From Fen-1298 sp963833465 (lineage in GTDB: Bacteria > Bacteroidota > Ignavibacteria > UBA10030): a stretch of DNA of 64,000 nt. Each line of letters begins with the position of its first letter. The first letter of the stretch is position 1. Shown one piece after another: positions 1 to 9,100 of the stretch. A model generated the notes under the pieces. That model worked only from the letters and a program-made list of their open reading frames with translations. It did no database searches and was not told the DNA's origin. The translations under genes were made by a program, and so were the position numbers. The stretch is taken from NCBI GenBank assembly GCA_963833465.1, contig CAWHXW010000003.1:930001-994000 (forward strand). The letters run 5' to 3'.

Positions 1-744
1 AAAACATTAGAACGTTTTTCTCGGTCAAAAGTTGACGGCATTGCAATCGCGTGTTCCGATGCAAACTATCTTATTCCGACGATCGATCAAGCGGTTGGAA
101 ATGGAATACCAGTTATATGTTTTGATTCAGACGCCCCGAAAAGCAAGCGATTTGCGTATTGCGGTGCAGACGATGTCGAATTTGGTAAAATGCTTATTAA
201 GGAGATAGCAGCCGAATTGAAAGGGAAAGGAGTTATTGCTATACTTGCCGGGAATAAAAATACATTGAGACAACAAAATCGTATGCAAGGATTGAAAGAT
301 GAAATAAAAAAGTATCCCAAAATAATTCTTTCTCCTGAAAATATTTATCATAATCTTGAAATACCTGAGCAGGCAGCGGAAACTATAACTCTTGCACAAC
401 AAAGAAATCCAAATATTCAAGGCTGGGTCTTTTTAGGTGGTTGGCCGCTTCTTGTTAAAAATAGCATTAAATGGAATCCGGGAGAAATAAAAGTAGTAGC
501 CGGAAATGCAGTTCCAGCCGAACTAGATTATTTAAAAAGCGGTTACGTTCAAAGTCTTGTAGGAATTAATTGTTTTCAAATAGGATATAAAACGATTGAA
601 ATACTTCTTAGTAAAATACTCAAGAATAAATCACCGGATAACCCTCTTGTATATTCAACGATTACTGTTGTTAAAAGAAATAACGTAGATGAATGGTCTC
701 TCAATTGGAAGAAATGGCTGCTCAAAGAGACAAGTAACCGCTAA
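1..744 (+). CDS. Sugar ABC transporter substrate-binding protein, 5'-truncated
   Basis: The frame is open from base 1 and stops with TAA at 742-744, so the start lies outside the window and 247 codons are visible. The protein reads as the larger C-terminal part of a periplasmic sugar receptor of the RbsB/Peripla_BP_4 fold. Visible are a first-lobe strand 'VDGIAIACSD', a strand 'GIPVICFDSDAP' with the acidic DSD that commonly lines the sugar pocket, and a terminal 'NVDEW' helix as in many ABC receptors. Such proteins bind a sugar outside the inner membrane and hand it to an ABC permease. The effector domain of LacI regulators has the same fold and cannot be fully excluded with the N-terminus missing. 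No partner permease or ATPase genes follow, so they would have to lie upstream. The ligand cannot be told. Confidence 0.75.
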   Translation, partial: KTLERFSRSKVDGIAIACSDANYLIPTIDQAVGNGIPVICFDSDAPKSKRFAYCGADDVEFGKMLIKEIAAELKGKGVIAILAGNKNTLRQQNRMQGLKDEIKKYPKIILSPENIYHNLEIPEQAAETITLAQQRNPNIQGWVFLGGWPLLVKNSIKWNPGEIKVVAGNAVPAELDYLKSGYVQSLVGINCFQIGYKTIEILLSKILKNKSPDNPLVYSTITVVKRNNVDEWSLNWKKWLLKETSNR

Positions 745-1083
745 AGAACTGCCTTTCTATTGAAAATTAAACTTTTCAAATTTATGTAATCACATTTTTG
801 TTTGCCTAAAAATATAATTCCAGCATAATTCCTGCCGGTTTCAAAATTTATGTGCATTAGAATAAATCCCTTACCATAAATCGACTCAGGGATAGTGAAA
901 ACGAACTTCTTCCGATTTTATTGCAGGGTTATTTTAAAAATTTTCAATATTTTAAAGTAAGCAAATCTGATTAATTAGCTATTTTAGGTTCTGCCTCAAG
1001 TGTTAGCCACTTATATCTTTGAAATATTGAAAGTTGCCGACAACGGAACATATTGAAAACATTGAAGAAAAATGATTTTTATA

Positions 1084-1113
1084 TTGACATTTGATTGAAA
1101 AACAACATATATT
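1084..1113 (+). promoter_or_regulatory. Probable promoter of the HU gene (TTGACA-18-TATATT)
   Basis: In the 477-base gap between the sugar receptor and HU the only clear signal is TTGACA at 1084-1089 followed, after 18 bases, by TATATT at 1108-1113. It lies about 110 bases before the HU start. The rest of 745-1221 is AT-rich and I see no gene, repeat or hairpin of note in it. Assignment to HU is by position only. Confidence 0.5.
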
Positions 1114-1221
1114 TCAGCATAGTTAGTTTGATAGAAGTGCAGCAAATATAAGTTCTCGCTTTTTCAGGTTTTAGTTTACTAAACAAATCACAAATAAATA
1201 ATTATTTAAAAAGGGACACCT

Positions 1222-1509
1222 ATGGGAAAAGCAATGACGAAAAGCCAGATTGCAGCTCATCTTGCCAGCAAGTTTGAGTTGAAGAAGAAAGATGCTGTGG
1301 GGATATTAGAAGAGATTGCAGCTTTAGCGTATAGGGAAGCTAGAAACTCTTTTACTATACCTGGAATTGGTAAATTGGTTCTGGTTGATCGTAAAGCCCG
1401 TATTGGACGGAATCCGGCTACCGGGGCACAAATAAATATACCTGCAAAAACGGTAGTTAAGTTCCGCGTTGCAAAAGCTGCAAAAGAAGCGGTTCTTGCT
1501 CAACAATAA
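1222..1509 (+). CDS. hup: HU-family DNA-binding protein
   Basis: Ninety-five residues, the usual length of a bacterial HU/IHF subunit. The family signature is present: an N-terminal 'MTKSQIAAHLASKF' helix pair, a glycine turn at 'GIGKL', and the DNA-contacting beta-arm motif 'GRNPATG' followed by 'INIPAKTVVKFRVAKA'. HU dimers bend and compact DNA in the nucleoid and act as architectural cofactors. The gene stands alone, with a promoter-like element upstream and a strong intrinsic terminator just after the stop, so it is probably a single-gene transcript. The start ATG at 1222 has a weak GGGA-type ribosome site. A second in-frame Met four residues later is possible as a start. Confidence 0.95.
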   Translation: MGKAMTKSQIAAHLASKFELKKKDAVGILEEIAALAYREARNSFTIPGIGKLVLVDRKARIGRNPATGAQINIPAKTVVKFRVAKAAKEAVLAQQ

Positions 1510-1534
1510 AATCAGGATTAAGCTTACAAATAAA

Positions 1535-1567
1535 GGCGCCGAGATAGAAATTCTCGACGCCTTTTTT
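1535..1567 (+). terminator. Intrinsic terminator after HU
   Basis: Arms GGCGCCGAGA (1535-1544) and TCTCGACGCC (1552-1561) pair with one mismatch around a 7-base loop and are followed by six T at 1562-1567. It begins 25 bases after the HU stop and isolates HU from the glycan operon. Confidence 0.85.
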
Positions 1568-1685
1568 CTATCCATAAACAACTTCTGAATAAGCAATTGA
1601 ATGCTATTTTCTTTTCATTTATGACAATTGAAAACATTTAAAAGTTTTTGCACAGATTGGTTGAAATTTGGATAAGGTAATTACA

Positions 1686-3917
1686 ATGAATGACATATAT
1701 TCAAAGACCGGCAAAACGCTCTATCTAAATATTATTTGGCACCAACATCAACCTTTATATCTTGATCCAGAATCAGATCAACTCCAGGGTCCTTGGGTGC
1801 GTACACACGGAACCAAAGACTATTATGATATGGCAGCCATACTTGAAAAATATCCGAATATTCATTTTACGGTTAATTTGACTTCATCACTGCTTTCACA
1901 ATTACAGACGTTCTATGTCGAACGTTTGGCGCCATTTGTAGATGTAAAGAAAAATCATGTGAACGCAAAAAAATATTTTGCAAAATATGGAGGCAAAACA
2001 GACCCATGGATAGATCTTGCGCTTAAGCCGGCGGCTCAGTTCAATGATCAGGATTTTAAATACCTGCTTTCAAATGTTTGGAATGCATTCGGCGTGAGCG
2101 AAATAATCATTGCAAGATTCCCGGAATATAAATTATTGAAAGAAAAATATTCTCAAGTAGGCAGAGACGGATTGTCCGAGCAGGAGATTCGTGAAATTAA
2201 ATTCTGGTTTTTCCTTGCATCGTTCGATCCGGATTTTCTTGAGCAGCCGCAGAAACTTGCGACAGGTGTATCAATAAATCTCACAGATATTATTCAGAAA
2301 AATACAGATGGAACATATACTCTTAAAGAAAAAATTACTGAAGAAAGCTGTAACCGCATCGTTGCAGAAACATACAAAATTCTTGCAGCTATTATTCCTA
2401 TTCATAAGAAGTTGATGTATCATCCTAATACAAATAAAGGGCAGATTGAAGTGCTGACGACGCCTTATTATCATCCCATTTTGCCTTTGATTTATGATTC
2501 GGATCTCGCTAAACTATGCCAGCCGAATGATGCTATGCCGTTGAGATTTCATTACCCCAAAGATGCCGAGGTGCAAGTTGCGAAAGCCGTGAACAAGTTT
2601 AAGAAAACATTTGGGACGAAGCCGACCGGCATGTGGCCTGGCGAAGGATCTGTGGCTCATGATATTATTCCGGTCTTTGCCCACCAAGGAATTCGATGGA
2701 TAGCAACCGACCAGAAAATACTCGAACGTTCAAAAACAGGAGCAAATTCTTGCTTCTATCCGTATACAATTATTCCAGAATATGATTCGAAAGTGAATGA
2801 TGCCGTTGTAATTGTTTTTAGAGAAACGGAGCTTTCCGATAAGATTGGATTTGTTTATAAAAATTATCAAGGAGAAGATGCGGCAGACGATTTTATCCGT
2901 GAAGTCCTGAAATATGTACCTGAAGAAAGCGGACAAGATCGATTACTAACCGTCATTCTTGATGGAGAGAATGCATGGGAGTGGTATCGGTACGATAACG
3001 ATGGAAAGACTTTTCAAAATGCGCTTTATCGAAAACTTTCCACATTATTCGAAACGCGGCAAGTTATTACTACAACTGTTACAGAATATATTTGTGGCAA
3101 CCCGAAAAGAGATATACCGGCTCATGCAATTGAAACATTTCCAAAGATTGAGTGGCTGTATCCTGGTTCATGGATTAATGCAAACTACGATACTTGGATT
3201 GGAGAAGATGAAGAAAACAGAGCCTGGGAATATTTGCTTACAGCCAGAAAAGATTTAGAAATTTCCGGCGTTATTCAGCCGGATCCAAAGAAACCAGTAC
3301 CAAGAGAGAAAACAAAAGCATGGTATGCATATAGAGCCTGGGAATCAATGTACGCTGCAGAGGGCTCAGATTGGTTTTGGTGGTACGGCACAGATCAAAA
3401 TGCTCCTGCTGGAGATAAACCATTCGATCTCGCTTTCATAGCTCATCTTAAAAATATCTATAAGTTTGCAAAGTTTGCTGGCGGAAAAATGCCGAAGCGA
3501 GAATTTAAGCCTATCACATTTGATTCTGGTCAAGCAAAAATTAAACAAACACAAGGCACAATGGCGCAAAGCCAACAGGATTTAGTTACTGTGGTCTTTC
3601 AATGCGATGCTCGCGGTATGTATGTGCGTAAATCTCTTTATATCGCGGGGAATCATGAGGAATTAGGAAATTGGATTCCGAATAAAATAAAATTATATAA
3701 CGACGGCACGCACGGAGATACGATTGCCGACGACAGCATTTGGGCTGTCGAAATCAAATTGCCGGCTGGTGCCGAGATAGAATATAAATATACAAACAGC
3801 GGAGCAATGGGAAATTGGGAGCCGGGCGAGGAATTTCCATCGTTCAACCGAAAAATTAAAATTGAAAAAACAGAAACAGGCAAGTTATTTGTACAAGACA
3901 GGTTTGGGATGTTTTAA
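1686..3917 (+). CDS. GH57 family alpha-glucan hydrolase with C-terminal starch-binding domain
   Basis: A GH57 enzyme (alpha-amylase, amylopullulanase or branching-type activity on alpha-glucan). Counting from the ATG at 1686, GH57 motif 1 'HQHQP' is at residues 19-23, the nucleophile motif 'MWPGEGS' puts the catalytic Glu at about 320, and 'VILDGENAWEW' gives the acid/base Asp at about 426. The last ~115 residues look like a CBM20-type starch-binding module ('AGNHEELGNW ... LPAGAEIEYKY ... GNWEPGEE'). There is no signal peptide, so the enzyme is probably cytoplasmic. I chose ATG 1686 because AAGG lies 8 bases upstream; an in-frame TTG at 1668 has no ribosome site. The next gene starts 6 bases after the stop, so they are co-transcribed. 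The exact linkage specificity is not readable. Confidence 0.9.
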   Translation: MNDIYSKTGKTLYLNIIWHQHQPLYLDPESDQLQGPWVRTHGTKDYYDMAAILEKYPNIHFTVNLTSSLLSQLQTFYVERLAPFVDVKKNHVNAKKYFAKYGGKTDPWIDLALKPAAQFNDQDFKYLLSNVWNAFGVSEIIIARFPEYKLLKEKYSQVGRDGLSEQEIREIKFWFFLASFDPDFLEQPQKLATGVSINLTDIIQKNTDGTYTLKEKITEESCNRIVAETYKILAAIIPIHKKLMYHPNTNKGQIEVLTTPYYHPILPLIYDSDLAKLCQPNDAMPLRFHYPKDAEVQVAKAVNKFKKTFGTKPTGMWPGEGSVAHDIIPVFAHQGIRWIATDQKILERSKTGANSCFYPYTIIPEYDSKVNDAVVIVFRETELSDKIGFVYKNYQGEDAADDFIREVLKYVPEESGQDRLLTVILDGENAWEWYRYDNDGKTFQNALYRKLSTLFETRQVITTTVTEYICGNPKRDIPAHAIETFPKIEWLYPGSWINANYDTWIGEDEENRAWEYLLTARKDLEISGVIQPDPKKPVPREKTKAWYAYRAWESMYAAEGSDWFWWYGTDQNAPAGDKPFDLAFIAHLKNIYKFAKFAGGKMPKREFKPITFDSGQAKIKQTQGTMAQSQQDLVTVVFQCDARGMYVRKSLYIAGNHEELGNWIPNKIKLYNDGTHGDTIADDSIWAVEIKLPAGAEIEYKYTNSGAMGNWEPGEEFPSFNRKIKIEKTETGKLFVQDRFGMF

Positions 3918-3922
3918 ATGAA

Positions 3923-5296
3923 TTGCAAAAAACAGGAAAGATTTCTTTGATAAAATATTTTTTTAATACAATTTTTATTATCACACTCGTTTCATTTTCA
4001 ATTTCTTTTTGGGGATGTACAAAAAAGAAATATGCTGAAATGAATGCACGCCCGAGCGCAGAATGGGTGAAAAATGCAGCTATATACGAGATTAATCTTC
4101 GTTCTTTTTCAAAAGATGAATCATTTAAAGCGCTTGAAGCACAAATTCCAGAATTGAAGAGGCAAGGTTTTACAATTATCTCATTGATGCCTATTCACCC
4201 TATCGGCGAATTGAATAGAACAGGAAAATTAGGGAATTTAAACGCGGTAAAGGATTTCTATGCAGTGAACAGGGAATTCGGCACGCTTGAAGATTTTAAA
4301 TCTTTAGTCAACACAACTCATCAACAAGGTTTGAAAATTATTATTAATCTCGTTGCCAGTCAAGCCGCATGGGATAATCAACTTCTATTGGAACATCCTG
4401 ATTGGTTTGTTCATAATGAAGAAGGTGCAATTGTATCGCGCAATTACGAATCGAGCGATGCTGCGCAAATAGACTATAACCAGCACGAACCGCGCAAATA
4501 TATGATTGCGATAATGAAATTCTGGATTCAGAAAATCGGCATAGACGGTTTTCAGTGCGCGTTAGCGGAATTGCTGCCTGTAGATTTCTGGGAAGTTGCC
4601 AGAAACGAATTGGATAAAATTAAGCCGGTGATTATGATTTCAGAAAGCGCGCTTCCCGAGCATCACATCAAAGCATTTGATCTAACCTGTTCATGGAATA
4701 TAAATGATGCAATTGCGAACATCGTTAATGGCTCAATTCCTGCATCTGCCTTATATGATTCTTTAACAATGGAATTATTAAAATTTCCAAAAGGGTCGCT
4801 GCACATACGTTTCGATTTAAAGCGCGGTAAGAATAAAGAAAATAATCCAAATATTGAAGAACAAGATTCGCTGAGCGAAAAGATGGCTGCGATTCTTGCA
4901 TTCACACTTCCGGGTGTTCCGCTGATTTGTGTTGACAATCAAGATAGAAACAATCGTCAATTAAATCTATTCAACAAATTTCATGAAGATTTAAGCATGC
5001 TTCGCCGAAATCATCCCGCATTACAGTACGGCTCGTATTTGAACGCACAAAATTCTGCAAGTTCACATATATTTTCGTTCATTCGTTATTCGGGCAAAGA
5101 TTCTGTTCTTATTGTTATTAATTTTGCCGATGAAAAATTAAAAACGGAAATCCAAATGCCAGCAGGTTCATCCTTATCGTGGAAGGATCATTTTTCAGGC
5201 ATCAGTGTCAAAGTCAATGGCTCGCAATTAAGTACGGCAATTTTGCCGTTAGGTTTTTTAATTCTCGTGCCATCTTCTGAAAAGGAAATATTATGA
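3923..5296 (+). CDS. GH13-like lipoprotein with missing catalytic residues
   Basis: The N-terminus has a basic stretch, a hydrophobic helix and a lipobox-like 'SFWGC' (Cys32), so this is probably a lipoprotein. The rest follows the GH13 alpha-amylase barrel ('AAIYEINLRSFS', 'GFTIISLMPIHPIGE', 'FGTLEDFKSLV') with an amylase-type beta-domain at the end. The conserved regions are degraded: region I 'DVVxNH' reads 'NLVASQ' (142-147), and region II 'GFRxD' reads 'GFQCA' (209-213), losing the nucleophile Asp and its Arg. A Glu at 241 and an Asp at 298 remain. It is unlikely to be a working retaining glycosidase and more likely binds glycan or scaffolds the GH57 enzyme. The start is TTG at 3923, 6 bases after the GH57 stop; the nearby ATG at 3918 is out of frame. 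The stop overlaps the next gene by ATGA. Confidence 0.8.
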   Translation: MQKTGKISLIKYFFNTIFIITLVSFSISFWGCTKKKYAEMNARPSAEWVKNAAIYEINLRSFSKDESFKALEAQIPELKRQGFTIISLMPIHPIGELNRTGKLGNLNAVKDFYAVNREFGTLEDFKSLVNTTHQQGLKIIINLVASQAAWDNQLLLEHPDWFVHNEEGAIVSRNYESSDAAQIDYNQHEPRKYMIAIMKFWIQKIGIDGFQCALAELLPVDFWEVARNELDKIKPVIMISESALPEHHIKAFDLTCSWNINDAIANIVNGSIPASALYDSLTMELLKFPKGSLHIRFDLKRGKNKENNPNIEEQDSLSEKMAAILAFTLPGVPLICVDNQDRNNRQLNLFNKFHEDLSMLRRNHPALQYGSYLNAQNSASSHIFSFIRYSGKDSVLIVINFADEKLKTEIQMPAGSSLSWKDHFSGISVKVNGSQLSTAILPLGFLILVPSSEKEIL

Positions 5297-5706
5297 AGTC
5301 TTTCACTGAGTATCTCTGGTTCAACACAAAAAAGCATCGGGAGTACATCAATATAACTTCCGAAGTGGAACAGATTCTTGCAAAGAGCGGAATCAAAGAG
5401 GGAATGATTCTTGTATCGGCTATGCATATTACAGCCGGCGTTTATATTAACGATGCGGAATCAGGGTTGATTCAAGATATTGATGCGTGGCTTGAAAAGC
5501 TTGCACCGTTTAATCAAGATTACCGGCACCATCGCACGGGAGAATCGAACGGTGATTCGCACTTAAAAAGTCTGCTTATTCATCATGAAGTTATACTTCC
5601 CGTTACAGATGGTAAATTAGATTTTGGGCCATGGCAGCAAATCTATTACGCCGAATTTGACGGCCAGCGGCGGAAACGCGTAATTGTTAAGGTAATGGGT
5701 GAGTGA
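5293..5706 (+). CDS. yjbQ: YjbQ / UPF0047 family protein
   Basis: 137 residues, typical for the YjbQ family (TIGR00149). The family blocks are clear: 'HITAGVYINDAESGLIQDI', 'HHRTGESNGDSHLKSLLIH' and the end 'FGPWQQIYYAEFDGQRRKRV'. Members form small trimers with clustered His/Glu residues; a secondary thiamine-phosphate synthase activity has been reported for homologues, but the physiological role is unsettled. The ATG overlaps the stop of the GH13-like gene by four bases (ATGA), implying translational coupling. Its place between glucan genes and lipid A genes does not suggest a function. No thiamine riboswitch is visible upstream. Confidence 0.9.
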   Translation: MKSFTEYLWFNTKKHREYINITSEVEQILAKSGIKEGMILVSAMHITAGVYINDAESGLIQDIDAWLEKLAPFNQDYRHHRTGESNGDSHLKSLLIHHEVILPVTDGKLDFGPWQQIYYAEFDGQRRKRVIVKVMGE

Positions 5707-5718
5707 TTAAATAAAAAA

Positions 5719-6639
5719 ATGCAATTAAGAACAATGCCCAAAAAAACAAAACATATAGTCGAGTATATTTTTTTCCGGTGTTTCGGTTTCGTTGTTAGAT
5801 TACTGCCGGTAGCTATTGTCCACAAAATTGGTTTTTCAGTTGCTCGATTAGCGTATCCGATATTAAAATCACGCAGAGAAGTAGCACTAAGAAATTTACA
5901 TAATGCCTTTCCGGAAATGGATTTGAAAAGGCGGGAGCAAATTGCTTTTCATTCATTCCAAAATATCAGTGCAACATTTATTGAATTGCTCTGGTCGCAG
6001 AATTATACAAGAGAAGGAATCAAGCAGAGGATAAGCATTGATAATCTTGATTTGCTAGAAAAACTTTTGGAAAAGAAGAAAGGTATAGTTTTTCTTTCAG
6101 CACATTTTGGCAGCTGGGAAATAGCGGCTCATGCGATTTCAGTATATACCGGTGCTGCTGTAAGCGCCATTGCGAAATCCCAATCTAATATTTTTGTTGA
6201 CCGCTTTATCAATCAGTGGCGGGAATTGTTTGGCGTCAAAGTCGTCCCGATGGGTGTAAGTGTTCGAGAAATTATACGGACGCTTCATCAGGGAGGGATC
6301 ATTTTTCTTGTTGCTGACCAAACAGCTCCGAAGGAAAGTGTTTCGGTTGATTTTTTTGGCCGTCAAGTGCCCACATTCGAGGGCCCGGCGGTTTTTTGTT
6401 TAAAGACAGGTGCGCCTATTGTTTTAGGTTGTGCGGTACGGCAAGAAAATGGAAATTACAAAATGCGCCTGATGCATTTACCGAGTGATGACTTAACAGG
6501 TTGCTCGGATAAAAATGTTCTTGAGCTGACTCAGCGGCAGGTACGTATGACCGAGGAAATTATCCGGCAATACCCGGAACAATGGATGTGGATGCACAAA
6601 CGATGGAAACATGTTCCGGATCGAGCGGAGATAAGTTAG
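5719..6639 (+). CDS. lpxL: Lipid A biosynthesis acyltransferase (LpxL/HtrB family)
   Basis: 306 residues, the usual length of the LpxL/LpxM family. An N-terminal membrane-associated segment ('FGFVVRLLPVAIVHKIGF') precedes the catalytic HX4E motif in 'SAHFGSWE', then 'GGIIFLVADQ' and a C-terminal 'QWMWMHKRWK' that closely matches the family end. The enzyme transfers secondary acyl chains onto Kdo2-lipid IVA at the inner membrane. It starts 12 bases after yjbQ and its TAG overlaps the GTG of the heptosyltransferase, so the two LPS genes are coupled. Which secondary acyl position it serves cannot be told. An internal Met six residues in is a possible alternative start. Confidence 0.92.
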   Translation: MQLRTMPKKTKHIVEYIFFRCFGFVVRLLPVAIVHKIGFSVARLAYPILKSRREVALRNLHNAFPEMDLKRREQIAFHSFQNISATFIELLWSQNYTREGIKQRISIDNLDLLEKLLEKKKGIVFLSAHFGSWEIAAHAISVYTGAAVSAIAKSQSNIFVDRFINQWRELFGVKVVPMGVSVREIIRTLHQGGIIFLVADQTAPKESVSVDFFGRQVPTFEGPAVFCLKTGAPIVLGCAVRQENGNYKMRLMHLPSDDLTGCSDKNVLELTQRQVRMTEEIIRQYPEQWMWMHKRWKHVPDRAEIS

Positions 6640-7682
6640 TGGCAGAGTCGTTTAACAAAATTTTAATTATCCAAACTGCATTTATTGGCGACGCGATTCT
6701 CACACTGCCTTTAATTCAAACCCTTAAATTAAATTATCCGCAATCTTTAATTGATGCAGTCGTAATTCCTCGGGCAGCGGAAATATTTTCTAATCATCCC
6801 GCCATCTCCAATGTTATTCAATATGATAAACGCGGAAGAGATAAAGGAATAAAAGGCTTATGGCGACTTAAAATCAAACTTGACGCGCAGAATTATGATT
6901 TGGTTATTGTTCCCCATCGTTCTATACGAAGCGCGCTTTTAACCTGGCTGCTGAAACCGAAAGTCAGTATTGGGTTCGATAAAAGTGCAGGGCGCGCGCT
7001 GTTCAAAAAAATTATTCATTATAATTCTTCATCGCATGAGATTGAACGAAATCTTTCATTGTTAAGTCCGTTAGAACTATCCACTGTTAATATCGATTTG
7101 CCGAAGCTTTATCCATCATTTCAGGATGAGAAAATTATCGATTCGATTTTTGAAGAATATGAGTTAAATCAGTATAAAAATATTTTAGCAGTATCACCTG
7201 GCACAGTGTGGAATACTAAGCGCTGGCCTGTGGACAGGTTTGCAGCTGTTTGTAAAAATATTGCATCCGAAAAAACTTCTATTATTCTTATCGGGGGAAA
7301 AGAGGATGAAATATTATGCAAAGAAGTGATGGAGATTGCGAAATCAAAAAATGTTTTCAGCACAGCAGGCAAGTTGACGCTGCTGCAATCCGCTGAATTG
7401 ACTCGTCGATGCAAGGTATTAATTTCAAACGACAGCGCACCGATGCACATTGCAGTCGCTGTTGGAACTCCAGTCGTCGCAATCTTCGGCGCAACAATTC
7501 CTGAATTTGGTTTTGCACCGCGGGGGCAGCATGATATCGTAGTAGAAACGAGTGGACTTAAATGCCGCCCGTGTTCAATCCATGGCGGTAAAGTGTGTCC
7601 AGTAAAGACATTTGAATGTATGCTTTCAATTACACCGGAAATTGTTATGAACAAAGTGAAATCATTTTTAACAGAAAACTGA
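6639..7682 (+). CDS. waaF: ADP-heptose:LPS heptosyltransferase (GT9, WaaF-like)
   Basis: A GT9 glycosyltransferase that adds heptose to the LPS inner core on the cytoplasmic face. It shows the N-terminal 'ILIIQTAFIGDAILTLPL' motif, 'SPGTVWNTKRWPVDRFAAV' and the nucleotide-sugar site 'ISNDSAPMHIAVAVGTPVVAIFGAT'. I place the start at GTG 6639, which overlaps the lpxL stop by one base and has GGAG at 6627-6630 with an 8-base spacer; the longer frame from 6582 has no such signal and would only extend into lpxL. The protein is then 347 residues, normal for the family. It closes the operon that begins with GH57. Whether it is heptosyltransferase I or II is not certain, though the motif spacing looks more like II. 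Confidence 0.9.
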   Translation: MAESFNKILIIQTAFIGDAILTLPLIQTLKLNYPQSLIDAVVIPRAAEIFSNHPAISNVIQYDKRGRDKGIKGLWRLKIKLDAQNYDLVIVPHRSIRSALLTWLLKPKVSIGFDKSAGRALFKKIIHYNSSSHEIERNLSLLSPLELSTVNIDLPKLYPSFQDEKIIDSIFEEYELNQYKNILAVSPGTVWNTKRWPVDRFAAVCKNIASEKTSIILIGGKEDEILCKEVMEIAKSKNVFSTAGKLTLLQSAELTRRCKVLISNDSAPMHIAVAVGTPVVAIFGATIPEFGFAPRGQHDIVVETSGLKCRPCSIHGGKVCPVKTFECMLSITPEIVMNKVKSFLTEN

Positions 7683-7848
7683 AATAAAACGTACTTTTAG
7701 CTGCATTGCAGTTCATAATTTTCTAAAACTTAATATATTATTTTATTAAAATATTTATGTCGCATCGTTTCCAATGATTATTGTGTCCAGGAGAATGTGA
7801 ATGAAATTTATTCTAACATTTCCATAATTTATTGTTGAAGGAGTTCGC

Positions 7849-8451
7849 ATGAAAACAACTTTTGTTGTTTGTGTCGCATGCATCTGCGGCTTCATTATAA
7901 GTTTTGCACAGCCGAAACCTGCCGATGCTGCGGTAATTATTAATCAAAGTACGCTCAACGGATTTTTAAACGCCATTGGGCCAATCAGCGGCAAGGACAA
8001 TTATAATGTTCTCGGATCGAAGGGGGAATATACGTGGACACTTCGGAATGCCCGCATCGAGTTTCGTCCAGATCAAGCGCGGTTCATAGCTGATGCGAGT
8101 ATCAAAGTTGGACCATTTTCTTACGGTTCTCAAGCGGCTGGAGATGTCGAAGTTCTTTATCATCCTGAAACAAACCGGATCTCGATAAAAGTTTTGCATG
8201 CAATATTCGAAGTGTACCTAAAAGTTTTCGGGGCGAAAATACATATAGCAAATATAGATGCCGCGAGATTTTACAAGCCGGAATTTGAATTTGCCGGGCC
8301 GCAGCCGATTCAGGCGAGTGTAGATGTTGCGCTTCCAGACGGATATAAGAAAACGATCTTCATCAAGCCGATTTCTCAAAATCTCCATATTGAACAAGAT
8401 CGGATTGCCGTCACATCCATGCTTGCTTTCTCGGATCAACCGATTCCTTAG
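7849..8451 (+). CDS. Secreted protein of unknown function
   Basis: 200 residues with a clear signal peptide ('MKTTFVVCVACICGFIISFAQPKPADAA') and a strong AAGGAG ribosome site 5 bases before the ATG. The mature part is predicted to be mostly beta, with alternating segments such as 'WTLRNARIEFRPDQARFIADASIKVG' and a Pro-rich end. This pattern resembles small periplasmic lipid-binding or LPS-associated proteins, but I see no diagnostic motif and do not assign a family. It starts 166 bases after the heptosyltransferase and no terminator is visible between them, so it may belong to the same transcript. A role in envelope lipid handling is only a guess from that context. Confidence 0.8.
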   Translation: MKTTFVVCVACICGFIISFAQPKPADAAVIINQSTLNGFLNAIGPISGKDNYNVLGSKGEYTWTLRNARIEFRPDQARFIADASIKVGPFSYGSQAAGDVEVLYHPETNRISIKVLHAIFEVYLKVFGAKIHIANIDAARFYKPEFEFAGPQPIQASVDVALPDGYKKTIFIKPISQNLHIEQDRIAVTSMLAFSDQPIP

Positions 8452-9100
8452 GTGTATAAGTAAAATTATGAAAATATTTCGATGAAATAATTTATAACTT
8501 TAGATAAGAAGAATTCTATCTTGTGATAAATGTTGTACATCAGACGCAGTGTTTATATAAAGAAAAGAAGTCAATGGTCTCGTGAACTTTGAAGTGTCTT
8601 CTCGAAGGCGCGTAATGGAAAATTGGCTTCGATGCACTCTATGATGCGGAACTATTCAGCCAACTGTAAACGCAACTTATGTTTTTTGCAATAGGAAAAC
8701 ATTGAAAGAAGCGGGGGAGGAATATGAAGGATAGGTCGGATTAATTTCAAAGATTGAATCGGGACTTAGCTGCTAAAATTATGACGATAGAAGTCTAATT
8801 CCTGTTGTTATAAGTAAGAATGAAATAAATGATTCAACAATCTGCACTAACATTGTAGCTTTTGTGAACGCATTCATTGGAAAGTATCCAAGCGAACACT
8901 CTTTATACTCATTTTCATATACTGTTTCACAGCTTCTCGATAAGTATTCGTGGAATTTATATCGAGATTCACCGTTGAATATTTTCAAATGTTCACTAAC
9001 TTATAAAAAGTTATTTTCCTCGTTGAGATGCAGTGCATTATATATTTACTTGCTGTATGTTATTCTCTTAAACAATAATTTTATATAAGGAGCTAATATT
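8452..9100. other. 649-base gap, no supported gene
   Basis: Frames on both strands are short and lack ribosome sites. A plus-strand frame at 8864-9088 and a minus-strand frame at 8779-8988 overlap each other. The minus-strand one has a faint look of a helical-bundle protein ('KFHEYLSRS ... ENEYKE') but is cut short on both sides, so this may be decayed coding sequence. The gap ends in an AAGGAG-like site (ATAAGGAGCTAAT) serving the gene at 9101. Confidence 0.4.

Noticed and set aside
7169..7654. 161-codon minus-strand frame inside waaF
   Set aside because: The plus-strand frame has full GT9 motifs; the minus frame has no family resemblance or ribosome site.
8779..9088. Overlapping short frames in the 8452-9100 gap
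   Set aside because: No ribosome site, no convincing motif and conflicting strands; at best a decayed remnant.
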